Position numbers and translations under genes: made by a program. Source: Protula sp. h YS-2021 (taxonomy: Eukaryota > Annelida > Polychaeta > Sabellida > Serpulidae). From it: DNA of 64,000 nt. Below the pieces are notes generated by a model. The model was not told the DNA's origin and made no database searches. It worked only from the letters and a program-made list of their open reading frames with translations. Shown here piece after piece: positions 34,604-46,404 of this stretch; the stretch's first letter is position 1, and every line of letters starts with the position of its first letter. The stretch covers positions 8,136,271 to 8,200,270 of the forward strand of contig OX457032.1 in the NCBI GenBank assembly GCA_949752745.1, given 5' to 3'.

Positions 34604-35563
34604 TTAATCATCTTTACCTTCTTGTATTCCTCTATGCTTTCTTATTTTTTCTAGTATTTTTAAGCTGAAATTTTGTATTTCATTTCTCATAAACAGTCTA
34701 TCGTTCCTCTGTGTTCTATGACAGATGCAATTACTGTTGCCATCATGTTCATTAGATTTTTCCAGCGCGTTTCGTTGTATATAGACATTATAAAAGAACT
34801 TAACAAATAAAATAAAATAGCTGAAATACATTGCCAGTGCACACTGTATACTGAACCAGTTGGCTGCACATGGTATGCCTCTGCTCAGCATATTTGCATT
34901 GTATATAATAACACAAAGACCAGCCACCATTTGCACAATTTGCAGGGATGTTAGTGAGATGTTTATGTATTTTGGGATCTTGACCTTCAAAGCTTTAAAT
35001 GTATAGTACAAATAAAGCAAACTGTGGACAAAGAAATTCATTATAGAAAACAGCCTGTTAGTTGCGAGTCTTTGGGGAAAGAAATACCATGAATATAAAA
35101 GCACCGTGATGTGGTGGTAATAATGGAGAAATATTAGCTGTCTCTTTCTCAACACAATAAACAGCGTATCTCCTAGCTCCACAAGTTTGGATAACGCGAA
35201 TAAATATCCCCAATAACTGCCTGGCTTAGACAGAGTGCATGTATTGTCACACATTATATAGTACCACCCTTTATCATGCAAATCCATCACTAAGAGAGGG
35301 GCTATCCGTAGAGTTCCTGTAATGCTAAATATAGCCAGTAGGGAATTCCATAGGATAAGCGGATATTGCAGTTCAAAGCGTGGGCGTGTTTTCATATACA
35401 CACTCCCACTATAAATAACGAACATATACATGGCAGAACAATAAAATCCCAAGGTCCAGTGGTTACTTATCCATTGGTGACATGCTGTTTCGTTGTGATT
35501 CAGTTCCATTTGAAATAGAAATGGTTCATAAACTGGTCGATTAGACCTAATGTGTGACTGCAT
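34604..35563 (-). CDS. ELOVL6: ELOVL6-type very-long-chain fatty acid elongase
   Basis: Intact 319-residue protein of the ELO family, the ER-membrane condensing enzymes that add two carbons from malonyl-CoA to acyl-CoA. Signature blocks: KLVELGDTLFIVLRK (126-140), the catalytic His box HYYHH (147-151) followed by ITVLLYSWY, NFFVHSLLYLYY (176-187) and TSLQIVQM (205-212), with about seven hydrophobic membrane segments. ELGDT and HHITVLLYSWY place it in the ELOVL3/6 group, which elongates saturated and monounsaturated C12-C18 chains. The start may be Met1 or Met19 (MELNHNETA). There are no introns in the coding region, and a C-terminal tail of about 55 residues extends beyond the last membrane segment, longer than in vertebrate ELOVL6 and lacking an obvious KKxx ER signal. 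It could be an expressed intronless gene or a retrocopy under selection. Confidence 0.85.
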   Translation of the reverse strand: MQSHIRSNRPVYEPFLFQMELNHNETACHQWISNHWTLGFYCSAMYMFVIYSGSVYMKTRPRFELQYPLILWNSLLAIFSITGTLRIAPLLVMDLHDKGWYYIMCDNTCTLSKPGSYWGYLFALSKLVELGDTLFIVLRKRQLIFLHYYHHITVLLYSWYFFPQRLATNRLFSIMNFFVHSLLYLYYTFKALKVKIPKYINISLTSLQIVQMVAGLCVIIYNANMLSRGIPCAANWFSIQCALAMYFSYFILFVKFFYNVYIQRNALEKSNEHDGNSNCICHRTQRNDRLFMRNEIQNFSLKILEKIRKHRGIQEGKDD

Positions 35564-38165
35564 TGTGTTTCTGTTAATACTGAGAACCGCCTTATAATTG
35601 ATAAATAAAACAGTCCCTTACGATTCAAAGGTGATGTCTATTTACGTTGTTGCAGCTTAAGTCTGATTTCATAAATTGGATATTAATAATTAAAAATGCA
35701 AGCTGAATTGCCATGGGAATATTTCAATGTATAAGCACAAAGTTTCAAATTTCAATGTTAGATAGATATCCAAATGTCACACGCATGATTTTAATTCCTA
35801 TCTTGTCACGTTAATTACAACGAGCTTGCAGCATCTGATATAACACATTCGATCTATTGTCATTGTTTTTATGCTGTCTTTGCTTGCGATCGCTTTTAGC
35901 TATGCTTAAATTATGCCAAATATCCTTTCTTTCTCAGCAGTGTAATTTCTAGCAGATTCTTACTCAAGTGTTCCCTTTACAGCTGCGTCTTCATGAGAGC
36001 ATAGATAAGTATTGATCAGCTGTGTCCCATATGTCCCTGTTCACATTTAACTGCTGCGTCTAATCGATACCGAATCGATTATAGCCAATAAAGCGGAATG
36101 CATCTGCATATGTTTACCTTCGCACACTTTGCCCAAGATTAATAGTGCTACGTTAACATTTGTACAACTGTCTACGGTGCAAGATTCGATAGTTACCATG
36201 GAAACACATTGCAATAGCATATCATTCAAAGCTCTTACACCGACACCATTATCTTTGCTTTCCATTCCCGGCACATAAGTGTGCTTTTTGCACTCGCATG
36301 TTGCTAGAATATCAGCAAATACGGTTATGTCGTAAATAATTCAATATGTTTCGTCATAATTTGTGTTGTACATTTATAGCTAACGGTATTCTATTTTTCT
36401 CACAGGCTATAGCTAAACAACAAATATAATGAGTACTCTTCTAGCTTGTGGTCCTATCGAGTGCCTATTCTTCTACTATAGGTAGCACACCGTTCACGAT
36501 TTGATTTCGTTGGAAGGCAGAAATTCAGGATGTTTCGTGCGGATTAATGAGTCACTTCCATTCGATTTTCACACCTATATGTGGCGTTCTGTCACCAGCT
36601 TTTCTTTACAACTTCTTAGGGGGCATTTTGCTTCCACATTCAATTGCAATATGATCAACCTGAGTTTAATGTTTTCATCTTGAATTACACAGGAGCAAAA
36701 CAAATAAACAACTAGACTTGGTTTCCTTAATATTAGCAAAATTATTTTAGGATATAAATATAACAGTTGTGATGACAAAAATAATTTTTACAATATATAA
36801 AAATACATTCTTACTTTTAAAGCCTTTCGTGTTACCATTGGTTTTGTGACGGACATATGGCAGTCGATGTATTATAAAACGTAGGGCGTTATGGCACATT
36901 TAAAATATAAATCCATATGACGTATGTTAAATATGAATTTCGTATGAAAATATAAAATAAATTTTTAAAGTAGCCGCAAGGATCGATCCTTTTGTGGAAC
37001 TGGATATAATCAAATTGGGATGTGCATATAAATGCGCATAACATAGAAGTATAAACAATTGTTCACACGCATTCTGGTCTGCTTTGCTTTTAACGTTACA
37101 CAAATTATTTACGCAAAAATTCCATTTGTTGAATACACTAGAAGCAATATATATTTATTTTCTGGACCTAACTGATTAATTTGATAGTTATAGGGCTATG
37201 TTGTTGAATTAGCTAAAAAGGTTGCATATAAATTTTAAAATATAAGATTTCAATGCCCCCTGACATCATAAATAGAAATAAATTCCGAAGCAAAAATGGG
37301 TCGAATTTCATGAGCATTGTAGAGCATTGTACAAAATTCTAAGTAATTAGTTAAACTTTTGGCCTGTACGCTTGTGGAGTATTCTTGTACAGTACATCTG
37401 CAGCTACTTACACATTCTTCAGTATAAAACAACCATACAAAAGCAAAACTAGTTTACTCTTTGACTTTGTCTAACATCTGTGCCATGTTTTCACTTTAAG
37501 ATAAGATACTTCACGGTGTCAGGCATGAAAAATGTTACAATGCTATAATTCAATGTTTGAAATGGGCTTACAACATGCAATAATCGGCTTTTACAAGTAT
37601 ATCATATATTATTTACACCATAATAATTGAATAGAATAAGCCAATTCATGTTATTCTTGACAAACGAAAAAGCATATCTGAATCGCCTGCTTAGTTAAAT
37701 GTGGTAGGTAGGCTTCATCAACACAACAAAATATCACACAACGGCGATATTTTTAAATATTATAAATAATAAAAATATTTCAGACTTTACTTAGGACTCT
37801 TTGGAGTGATGTTTCAATGTACGGGTGGTAACAAAAGCACTTTTACAATTTTAATGGTTAAAATATCGTTTATCATGTGAAACGAACTTACTACCAACTC
37901 TTACTACGAATGTTTGCGAGTCTGGCGCTTTGTTTTGTCGCAAATACATTCATCAATTCATGAATTAAATACTGCACTCTTCTTGATGTTTTTTTAAAAT
38001 TTATTGCTTAGTTAAAATATATATTTAACTAATTTCTGTTGTGTCATCGCGACAGTTATGTAAATATTTTAGCTTTTCAAATCGTTTTGCACTGAATGAG
38101 AGAAAAAACGTCCAACAACAAAGGAAATAGACATGCGCCCTCTTCTCACAAAAGAATTATGTTAG
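35564..38165. other. Gene-free stretch upstream of the elongase
   Basis: Likely holds the elongase promoter on the minus strand, but no TATA element can be assigned. AT-rich with no other gene recognised. Confidence 0.45.
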
Positions 38166-38167
38166 AG

Positions 38168-38827
38168 AGGTCAGGTGGATCTAATCGACATGCAATCCAT
38201 GCCACATGGAGAACACAAATTTGTCATGGTTTTTCAAGACAATTTGACCAAGTTCTGTGTGCTGCGCCCTTTGCCGACCAAACGGGCAGCCCGTGTAGCT
38301 TTTCATCTTTTGGACGTATTTTTGAATTTTTGTTTCCCAGTCCGACAATGGAACCGAGCTCACTGACCAATTTGTGTGAGAATTAAAAGTCCTTTGGCTG
38401 GACCTCAGAATTGTCCATGGAAAACGCCGCCATCCACCAAGCCAAGGATCTGTAGAAAGAGCCAATTGCAATATTCAGGATATGTTCATTGCATGGCTAG
38501 CTGACAATAACTCAACAAACTGGGTTTCGGGTCTGAAGTTTGCACAGTTTCAAAAAACATTACAGTTTCCACAGTAGTATACGCTGTTCTCCGTTTGCCG
38601 CCCTCTTTGGCTCTGACTCTAAGGTGATTGGTCTAGCCTCTGTGAATTTGCCTCAAGAATTTCTCGAAAGACCAGAGAGCGAAGACGAACTTCTGGGCAT
38701 TGTTAAAAGCGACAGCGGCAACGGATCCGGTGACAGCGGTGGTGGTTCCGGTGACAGTGGCGAGGGTTCCGGTGACAACGACAGTGGTTCCGATGAAAGC
38801 GACGATGGACGGTTGACGAGACGATGA
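38168..38827 (+). pseudogene. KRBA2/SCAND3-like integrase relic
   Basis: Begins QVDLIDMQSMPHGEHKFVMV and DNLTKFCVLRPLPTKRA, the first part of a retroviral-type integrase catalytic core (DLIDMQ carries the first Asp), as in the KRBA2/SCAND3-like proteins common in invertebrate genomes. Frames are lost in the middle (around the DNG and HGRP motifs), then resume with FHSSIRCSPFAALFGSDSKV, GLASVNLP and an acidic Ser/Gly/Asp repeat tail ending at 38,827. It is a transposon remnant; the autonomous parent is unclear (Ginger/GIN-like or Ty3-like). Confidence 0.65.
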
Positions 38828-38859
38828 GGAAAGCCAGCTCAGTTATTCTGGATCAGGTC

Positions 38860-39503
38860 TGCACCCCGATTAGGTTAGACACGGGTTCAGAATCTGACGC
38901 GGCCTTACCAGGCAAAAGGCCAAGAAACCCAAGGCCAAGGCTTTTTCGGAGACAGTAGCCGATCTGGATATCCCGAATGGGGCAGAACAAGAGACACTTC
39001 GGAAGGCTTTGGCAACGTCCCCTCCAATAACTGTCACGCCTCTGGATTTCAAGGCTAAGCGTAAGTCCCCTTCTCCCGAACAAGTTACAGTGACACAGAC
39101 GGCTTCGGGGTTTACAGCAACAGCAGTCTGATTGGGGATTCGAGCCCAAGTTGAACGGTCACCCCCTATCCAGACACTAAACCTACCAGGGGAATTTTTG
39201 GCCTTCTTGGCTCTACAAACGCAGATGCAAAAACAATTACAGGATTTACAACTGCGACTCCAGAACCAAGAATCTACCTCACTACTAAAAAAACGTCGCA
39301 GACAGTCGGCTACTGTTTCTCGCCTTCCACAAGATGACGTCTCAGACGGTATTGCCTCAGCAGGACTGCAGGAGCGCTTTCGACCAGTGAGGGGATTGTC
39401 AACGCCATTACTGTCCGCTCGAAAGAGTTCAAGAGGATGGACACTAGCGAGAGTCTCCACTCTAGGGTCCTTCAAATCAGCGGAGACGACCATTACTCAT
39501 TAA
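38860..39503 (+). pseudogene. Unknown open region after the integrase relic
   Basis: The 123-codon frame at 39,132-39,503 has a Gln/Leu-rich coiled-coil-like stretch (LQTQMQKQLQDLQLRLQNQ) and a basic KKRRRQSATVSR. It may be the gag-like part of a retroelement or the tail of the neighbouring relic. The region is GC-richer than its surroundings. Not recognised. A long overlapping frame on the minus strand (38,870-39,493) is judged a shadow. Confidence 0.25.
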
Positions 39504-39504
39504 A

Positions 39505-41530
39505 TAACCCCCTGTTACAGGTCACTCACTCCTAGCCCCAAAGGCAAGAAATGAACAAACATGTTGCATTACTCAAGAGACGGTTTCTAGGCATACGATC
39601 ACTGTGAACCACACCCCGGTCTCAGTAGCTGTTAAGCTTTGCTTCTCGATCAAGAAAAAGGGAATACAAGTATTCTCCTTCCCAGCGTATCCCGCAGTCA
39701 CGGGCCGTTCAATAAAGCCCACAGTGTCACAGTGACCATGCGATCAAGACCCACAGTACCATTATGGAACTAGGTCCAAAAATAACAGTGTTTAGTGAGT
39801 TTCATCACTAGGATTGTTTCCAATTCAATTTAATGAGTGTTTTAAGCTTCTAGTCACTTACTTCCCGAAATTGTCAATCGATTTCGTTAAATTTTAAGAA
39901 TTTACTGACAATGGTTTAGAGCAAGTTCTACCATTTGCCCAGGTCTTTAGAGCTTTAGAATGCTTTTGTAATTCACAGATAGTTCTAATTCTCCTTTTAA
40001 TTTTACGAAAGCCTTATTGGTTTACGATCTATTTGTCAAATAAGAGCAATAAATCAGTATTATTGGTATCTTCAAAAGACACAGAACATAGAGTATCCCA
40101 TGTTAGGATCCATCCAGAGGGAGGCAGGAGGGGGGTGGTAAAGGATCAGTAAGTCAGTCTTTGGCATGAAATTTAATGAGACTGTTTTTGCTCTCTGTTA
40201 CACGAATGTACTTGATATTTGTTGCAAGATCCCCTTACGGGCTGGAGTGTTACCTCCTTCCCTTACCAAGATCATCGGAAGCGAATAAAACAAGCAAACC
40301 TTAAATTTCGAAATTTGATTGGAATAAAAACATACATTTCAAATTATAAATCCATCTAACATTGCTTAATTAGCAACAACTCTTACGAGTAATTGTATTT
40401 CGCGACTCTTTTCGCCAAGTTTTTTTTCAGAATGGCAGGCCCCCACGCTCTGAACTTTAGTCCCATCTAAAAGTAGAGATAAGCGACTTCAAAGCTTTTT
40501 CGAAGTGAAACTAACGCTTTATTCCGTAAAACGAGCTTTTACGAGTAAAAGCGCAATTCGCGTTCTCCACTTTTAGCCTATCTTTCCTCCCAACCATCCC
40601 ACAACAAGAATGGGTGAGTTGACTCACCTAAATTAGGGCTTAAAGGGAATGATTGATGTCTTCAAATGACGCAATACTTGATATTCTTTCATTCTCATTG
40701 TTCGTATGGATGGAAAGTGGAACAGGCCTAGTGTGGATGCAGAGTGGAACAGTTTCGTTTCTACTGCGTGGAAAGTAAATATATCCAAAGGGAAACACAT
40801 CTAAAAGTGGAGAGCGCGAATTTTAAAAGCTAGTTTTACGAAATAAAACGTCAGTTTGACGCAGTAGACCTACTGGGGATTCCTCACAAAATAGTACTCA
40901 GAAAGAGAGGAACTATTTGTTAAAATATCCATCCGCTCTGCCTTTATATATTACAGGTAGATCTTAGAGGTCAAGCTGTTTTATAACCTTAGGTCTTGGG
41001 TTCATCACGACTTGTATTTATTAAAGCCTCAATGTCGAAATGCTGCCGCCCCCCCCCCCCCCCACCAGCTTTAATTGCAGAAAAAAAGATAAGCTTTGCA
41101 AAATTTACTAAATAAAAAAAAAGCAATAAAATGGTGGAAACGATTGATAGCTAGCTAGAAATGAGCAGTTAAAAAATTGTAAATAAAGGGCACAAAACTG
41201 AGCTAACTATGGCCCGAAAAAGCAACTCAGTAACAATGTGATGGTGATACAAGACCTGTAAAAGCAGCACAATTTTAGAAACAGCTCACGATGCGTCATC
41301 GTTTTGCATGTGACAGCATAACGCAACAGGACAATAATGTTACAGTCGTACACGTATCCTATACGTGTGCTTTGCTGGTAGCCAATCATGTGCCAGTATT
41401 ACCTGTATTTAAAGCATGGCACATTGTGTCTTCGTACAAGTATTCTAAAAGTTGGCAAAAGTGATACTTCTCATAAACAAAGTACACAGGTCAGTTTATT
41501 TTTGTTTTATTGCTATTCTATTTAAAATGA
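39505..41530. other. Gene-free stretch with repeat relics
   Basis: Contains a C-run (41,049-41,063) and an inverted-repeat element at 40,470-40,860. No coding sequence recognised. Confidence 0.4.
40470..40860. repeat. Inverted-repeat (MITE-like) element
   Basis: The left part (AAACGAGCTTTTACG ... CGCGTTCTCCACTTTTAG) reappears inverted on the right (CTAAAAGTGGAGAGCGCG ... AGCTAGTTTTACGAAATAAAA). Related sequence lies at 11,760-12,065. Confidence 0.5.
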
Positions 41531-41538
41531 TTATTTTT

Positions 41539-41572
41539 TATAATCATTGTTTTTTTTAAAACAATGATTATA
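41539..41572. other. Perfect 15-bp hairpin
   Basis: TATAATCATTGTTTT and its reverse complement are separated by 4 T. Possibly the footprint of a small foldback element. Confidence 0.8.
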
Positions 41573-41699
41573 TTTGTTTTGGCATTGATGGAGAAAAACT
41601 GGCTTTTTACCTTGGCCGCTATGTGAAGTCGCTGCACTTGTTATTCTTCCGTCAATAATCAGCCGTAATCAGCAACGCCTCTGTTCTAACGAACAGCGC

Positions 41700-42080
41700 A
41701 CTTATACAGCATTGTGGGTCAAAGTCGGCTTCTTCAAGTAACTTTTGCAAATGCTATGCAAGGGCAGAAAAGCAGTAAATATACGGCTATTAACATTTGG
41801 CAAGTCGAAGACTGGCAAAGAGCATATTGAAGTTGTAAGGGGATCAATCTTTCGGACCTTTTTTCTCCTTACTGATGCCGTTTCATAGAGTAAGTATCGA
41901 AGCCATGTTTTTAGGAAGGTACTGGAATCTAAAAAAAGAACAGGAAAAGGAAAAGCAAACAAAAACCAAGCTGAAAAGTTTTTAAAATTCTACTCGAATT
42001 ATTTTTTGGCCAAGTGTGTAATATTTCGCCTTTGAGAAATAGGTTCTCATTGGACAGTGAGAGTGTAGTTTGTTTTGTAA
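41700..42080. repeat. Dispersed repeat, copy B
   Basis: Diverged partner of 26,830-27,620, with the same block order. The intervening sequence is shorter here. Confidence 0.45.
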
Positions 42081-43130
42081 GCTGTTTTGCAACTGAAACA
42101 GAACTGGTCATGGTGACGTCATATAGCTTGATAATGTTGTCACTGAGGTGCGGATCGAGGCGGATCACTTGCTGTTGTGTGTTAAGTATCAGTATCATAT
42201 CCCGAAAGAAGGGAAAGCACTTGGCCAAACCTCGGTAATTTCACCGGCAAATTTGGCAAATACAACCATATGCAGGCACAGGGGTGTGCTAGGCAGGGTG
42301 TGCGAGCGACACCTGTCGCTGCCATGGGGTGGCGGCGTGCCCGAAGTACTGCGTCAATGCTTCAGTTGTCTGGATCAATGGCCTGAGGCAATCAGGCATT
42401 GGGACCGATATTCCTGTTTTCGAGGTGTGGGTGTGTGTCTTTATGTACGTGTGTGTGCGTGCGAGTATGTGTGTGTGTGTGCGAGTGTGTGTATGTGTGT
42501 GTGTGTTGACAAGTGCGTGGAAGTGGGGGAGGGGAGGGGCTGGGATTTTGTAGCCAATAGGTGACGCTACAAATTTGGCATAACGTTGGGGAGCTGGGTG
42601 AGGGGCGAGCTAAAAAAAGTCGTAAGTTCTTTTGCATACATAAAAAATATCAATATCAAAAGTTTTTTTGCAGTTATGCCCCGTTGCAACAGCTAAATCA
42701 TATTGAAAACCGGAATTGATCTGCTGGATCCTTTGTTCTGTTGGTTGCGTGAGGGTTCATTATGGTGTGTTTATGTGCCAGCACTAAAATTAGATTGTGG
42801 GATTACGTGACGGCTATTTACGGCACATTCAGTTTTTTAGTGTATAACTGTTTTTCATATTACTGCATGTCTCTTTTCTTTTCTTGATCAAAATGCGGTG
42901 AAATAAATCAAACATACAGCCCCGTCTGACGCCAATACAGACATACAGCAAGTGAAATATAGAAAATGCTGCATTGTTTGAACAAAAGAAAAGGTGCTAG
43001 ACACCGGCTGTATGTTCGATATTGGCTTGCATGAGACTGTATGAAAAATACAGCGCTGCAGCAAAGTAGACCATAGGCTTATTTAAAGAGCCATTAAAAA
43101 GGCCCGACCTTAAAAGTACTTTAATCGCCC
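42081..43130. other. Gene-free stretch
   Basis: No gene; includes a (GT)n-rich tract at 42,425-42,510 and a G-rich segment at 42,520-42,545. Confidence 0.5.
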
Positions 43131-43729
43131 GAATCCGGGACACCTCGTAACCGGACATCTCGTAACCGGACATCTCGAGATGTCCCTTTTCGAGAAATGG
43201 GACATCTCGTAACCAGAAAATTTCAATGACTTTTTTTATATTTTTTTAATAAATTTAACTTTATTGTAAGTACCACTTTTCATGAGTATATCAGACCGGA
43301 GATTTTTGTTTAATTTTGAGCATGATTTACATTTGGATTATCGTCAGTTAAAATACAGATCTGTTGAGATAAAAGATAACCAAATGAATTCACATCATTT
43401 GCAAATCACGGCAAGATTAGGACAATTAATTCAGATTAAAATTTAGCAACAGATTAGGATAAGAAAATCTATAGATGTAGTAAGATGAAAGATTGTGAGC
43501 TGAATCCACATCATCGCCAAATTGCGGCAAGTAAGGATTAGGATCAACCCGTCGGATTAAGATTTGGTAAATAAAGTGAATATTGTGAAAAAGATTGTGT
43601 TCTTTTAAATGTAGAATTAACCAGTTTCTCAGCTGTAAGATTTCATGTTTTTTTGTTGGTTACGAGATGTCCCCTTTTTCCAAAAGTCACGAGATGTCCG
43701 GTTACGAGATGTCCGGTTACGAGGTGTCT
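43131..43729. repeat. Foldback element with CGTAACCGGACATCT repeats
   Basis: The left end (43,131-43,215) carries repeated CTCGTAACCGGACAT; the right end (43,660-43,728) carries the same block inverted (ATGTCCGGTTACGAG, repeated). About 450 bp of unrelated sequence lies between. The outermost base pairs (GGGACACCTCG on the left, CGAGGTGTCT on the right) suggest a MITE-like element whose right end was the insertion target of the compact Polinton; GGATACTTAATCGCCC beyond the Polinton (50,150) resembles the left flank TTTAATCGCCC. Confidence 0.65.
43724..43729 (+). repeat. Target-site duplication, left (GTGTCT)
   Basis: A 6-bp direct repeat identical to 50,144-50,149, immediately outside the AG terminus. 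Six base pairs is the standard Polinton duplication length. Confidence 0.9.
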
Positions 43730-45489
43730 AGTAGTAGGGAAATGGGCGTTCTGGAACACCCCCCACCCCCTACCCCTACCCCCAACCCCCCTACCCCCTA
43801 CCCCCCTACTCCCCTACCCCCCTACTCCCCTACCCCCTACCCCCTCCCCCCCTAGGGGTCGACTGTCACCGGTAAGAAAATGTGAGGACCCCCCCTCCTA
43901 CCCCCCCTACTTCCCCCCCCCCTAGGACTAAGAAAATTTTGCGATTTCAGCATAGTTATCCGTTTCAGACAATTCTAAGCAACTTTGGTTTTGAGGACCC
44001 CCCCCCCCCACTCTTACTTAAAATTGCGATAACTTTCGTTATAGTTGACCGATTTGTATCAAAATTTCACTGTTTGATTCAGTTTTATGTAAACTTTTGT
44101 TATAAAGTAATCATGGGCTAGTTGCGCAGCTGGCTGTATACATATTTATAGCATGTAGCCATTTCAACTTAAAACTGGGATAACTTTTGTTATACTTGAC
44201 CGAATTACCTGGAAATTTCGCTGTTTTATTCAGTTTTCTATCTATTTTTGACATAGTCATGGTCTATTTGCACAGCTGGCTGTATGCATATTTAGTACAT
44301 GCCGCCATTTTAACTTAAAAGTGAGATAACTTTCGTTATACTTGACCGATTTGAATAGAAATTTCACCATTTGATTCAGTTTACACTGGTTCTGTGTTAT
44401 TTGGCGGATGAATACCATTTGGCGTATGAATACCATCGTCAAGCTTCACCGCTAGATGCCTCTGCTGTGCATCAATTTTGAACGAGTTTTGGTAAGTGAC
44501 ACATCATATACCATCAAAGTGGTATAAATGAGCAATAGATTCTGCTGAGTCAGCAATTTTAGCGAGTTTGAACAAGTTACACACCATATTTTGATTACAT
44601 GTAAGTAGCATAAAAGCATGAGTGAAACATACATTTCAACCAGTGATAAATTCTGCTGAGTCAGCAATTTTAACAATTTTGAACAAGTTACACACCATAT
44701 TTTGATTGCATCGAAGTAGTATAAAAGCAGACCTTTTTGTTCTGCTTGGAAAAACTTGGACAAACTTTTAGTTTTTGGTTTTTATGACTCTATGACATTA
44801 TGTGACAACATGTGACTGTGACATTATGTAATCTATGACATTATGTGACTCTCTGTGACTTTTTTTTAACATAATAGCCATATTTCTATGTCTATTTTCA
44901 CTATTATTATTATGCTAATATTTAATTAGTCATATTTCAATGGTTTTATTACAATAACCACACGCACACACCGCATAGGAATAAGTACATGAAAGGTCTC
45001 AGAGTGTGGGGAAACCAATCAATAAATTTCAGAGTGCATTCGTTCAGAGCGTGGGAACGATCAATAATTTGAGAAGGAATGGGATTTTCCCTACGTTAAG
45101 TCCAATGTTATGTTTTATGTTATAGTAGTTGGAAAATGGTGCAAACTTTAGCAAATGTAGTTTTTGACAACATATGATATATAAAATAAGTTTTAGCATT
45201 TTACCATGGTACTTATTCAAATATTCTAAAGTTATAGTGGTGCAGAAATGGTGGTTCTAGACCAACTTTAACAAATTTAGTTTTTCACGTTTCAAACAAT
45301 TCTACCACTTGGTTGGTGGGTTGATTGTTGGAAAATGGGAAGTGAAAATGTGGATAGTTATGTAGGAAAACTGCGCCCATTCAAACATGTGTTCGAATGA
45401 CAAGCCCATTTAAAAGACGTGTTCGAATGGCAAGCCCATTCAAAACACGTGTTCGTATAATTTTTGGAAGCTATTAGGTCGTGGTATTG

Positions 45490-45870
45490 TTCAACAAATT
45501 GTTCAACATGTTCAACATGTTGTTGTTCAACATGTTCAACATGTTGTTGTTCAACATGTTCAACATGTTGTTGTTCAACATGTTCAACATGTTCAACATG
45601 TTGTTCAACATGTTCAACATGTTGTTTAACATGTTCAACATGTTCAACATGTTCAACATGTTGTTCAACATGTTCAACATGTTGCTCAGCATGTTGTTGT
45701 TCAACATGTTCAACATGTTCAACATGTTGCTGTTCAACATGTTCAACATGTTCAACATGTTGTTGTTCAACATGTTCAACATGTTGTTGTTCAACAAGTT
45801 GTTCAAGATGTTCAACATGTTGTTGTTCAACAAGTTGTTCAACATGTTCAACATGTTGTTGTTCAACAAG
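45490..45870. repeat. TTGAACATG array, left arm
   Basis: About 380 bp of CATGTTCAA units and 15-bp variants (reading on this strand). The palindrome AACATGTT recurs every 9-15 bases. Both strands stay open in several frames, giving Asn/Met/Leu or Cys/Ser/Thr repeat frames that I do not regard as genes. Confidence 0.95.
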
Positions 45871-45876
45871 TTGTTG

Positions 45877-45884
45877 TATATAAA
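45877..45884 (+). promoter_or_regulatory. Inward TATA box in the left arm
   Basis: TATATAAA, 54 bases before ATG 45,938. It mirrors the TATA box of the zinc-finger gene in the right arm (48,024-48,031). Confidence 0.55.
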
Positions 45885-45937
45885 GCTATGTTTAAAGACT
45901 TTCTCATCATTTGAATAGTGTAGGTTGAACCGAAAGG

Positions 45938-46042
45938 ATGTATCAATGCAACATTTGTTCAAAATCTTACAACTGGCCACAAAGGCAAACGTGGTAAAGT
46001 TATTTCTAAACATATTAAGTCAACTCACTATAAAGTATAAAA
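45938..46042 (+). pseudogene. Truncated zinc-finger start in the left arm
   Basis: ATG 45,938 opens the same first 15 codons as the zinc-finger gene (MYQCNICSKSYNWPQ), then the inverted repeat ends at 45,984 and the frame stops at TAA after four further codons. In the next frame, the following sequence contains KHIKSTHYKV, which looks like the second half of a C2H2 finger, so the left side may once have had its own zinc-finger gene that is now frameshifted. Confidence 0.45.
46029..46042 (+). promoter_or_regulatory. Double TATA box of the accessory gene
   Basis: TATAAAGTATAAAA, 56-69 bases upstream of ATG 46,098. The corresponding sequence is conserved at 150-175 (minus) and 17,634-17,650. 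Confidence 0.6.
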
Positions 46043-46097
46043 GGCAGCCGCCCTCAGACCTAACACACATTCTGTATCAAGATACTGAAGTGTGAAC

Positions 46098-46379
46098 ATG
46101 TCTGGAGTGAGCGAGCAACAACTACCATCTATGACAATGCCTGTAGAAAAGTCTGAGACAATGCCTGCAGAAAATTTTATGGTAAAGCCTGAGACAATAC
46201 CTACAGCAAAGTCTAAGACAATGCCCATGGTAAAGTCTAAGGCGAAGTCATGTCAGCAGCGTCAAAAGCGACCACATCTTAGAAAGAGAAAAAGAGATGA
46301 GTTACCAGCTATGACGCCGCCGTGTAAAAAGCGAAAAATTAAGACAGAGCCTAAAATGAAGCGAGAACCGAGAGTGTAA
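46098..46379 (+). CDS. Polinton accessory basic protein
   Basis: 93 residues starting MSGVSEQQLPSM. The first 55 residues are imperfect repeats rich in Met-Pro-x-x-Lys-x-Glu/Lys-Thr (MPVEKSET, MPAENF, IPTAKSKT, MPMVKSK). The remaining part is strongly basic (RPHLRKRKRDE, CKKRKIKTEPKMKREPRV), like a nuclear-localisation or DNA-binding tail. No known domain. ATG is chosen because it follows the TATA box at the expected distance and is conserved at 97-99 and 17,703. The stop lies 25 bases before the PC4 start, in a different frame, so the two could be one transcript or, with a frameshift or splice, one protein. Confidence 0.6.
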   Translation: MSGVSEQQLPSMTMPVEKSETMPAENFMVKPETIPTAKSKTMPMVKSKAKSCQQRQKRPHLRKRKRDELPAMTPPCKKRKIKTEPKMKREPRV

Positions 46380-46404
46380 GCGAGAGTGTAAAGCTGCTAC
46401 CACA

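Larger units (their letters stand above)
43730..45984 (+). repeat. Left terminal inverted repeat
   Basis: Parts from the outside in: terminus; C-rich CCCCCTACCCCC tracts (43,760-43,925); subterminal motif (43,940-43,990); three tandem units of about 130 bp with GATAACTTTCGTTATA (44,025-44,380); two to three units of about 125 bp with TTCTGCTGAGTCAGCAATTTT (44,500-44,760); GTCACATAATGTCA-like repeats; the TTGAACATG array (45,490-45,870); a TATA box; and the first 15 codons of the zinc-finger gene. The open frame on the minus strand at 44,452-44,763 is a repeat by-product also present in the right arm. Confidence 0.9.

Noticed and set aside
38870..39493. 207-codon open frame on the minus strand
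   Set aside because: Antisense to a GC-richer relic; no recognisable domain, and the plus strand has a better coiled-coil-like frame.
42148..42564. 138-codon frame on the plus strand
   Set aside because: Its second half is a (GT)n-derived Val/Cys repeat and the first half has no recognisable feature.
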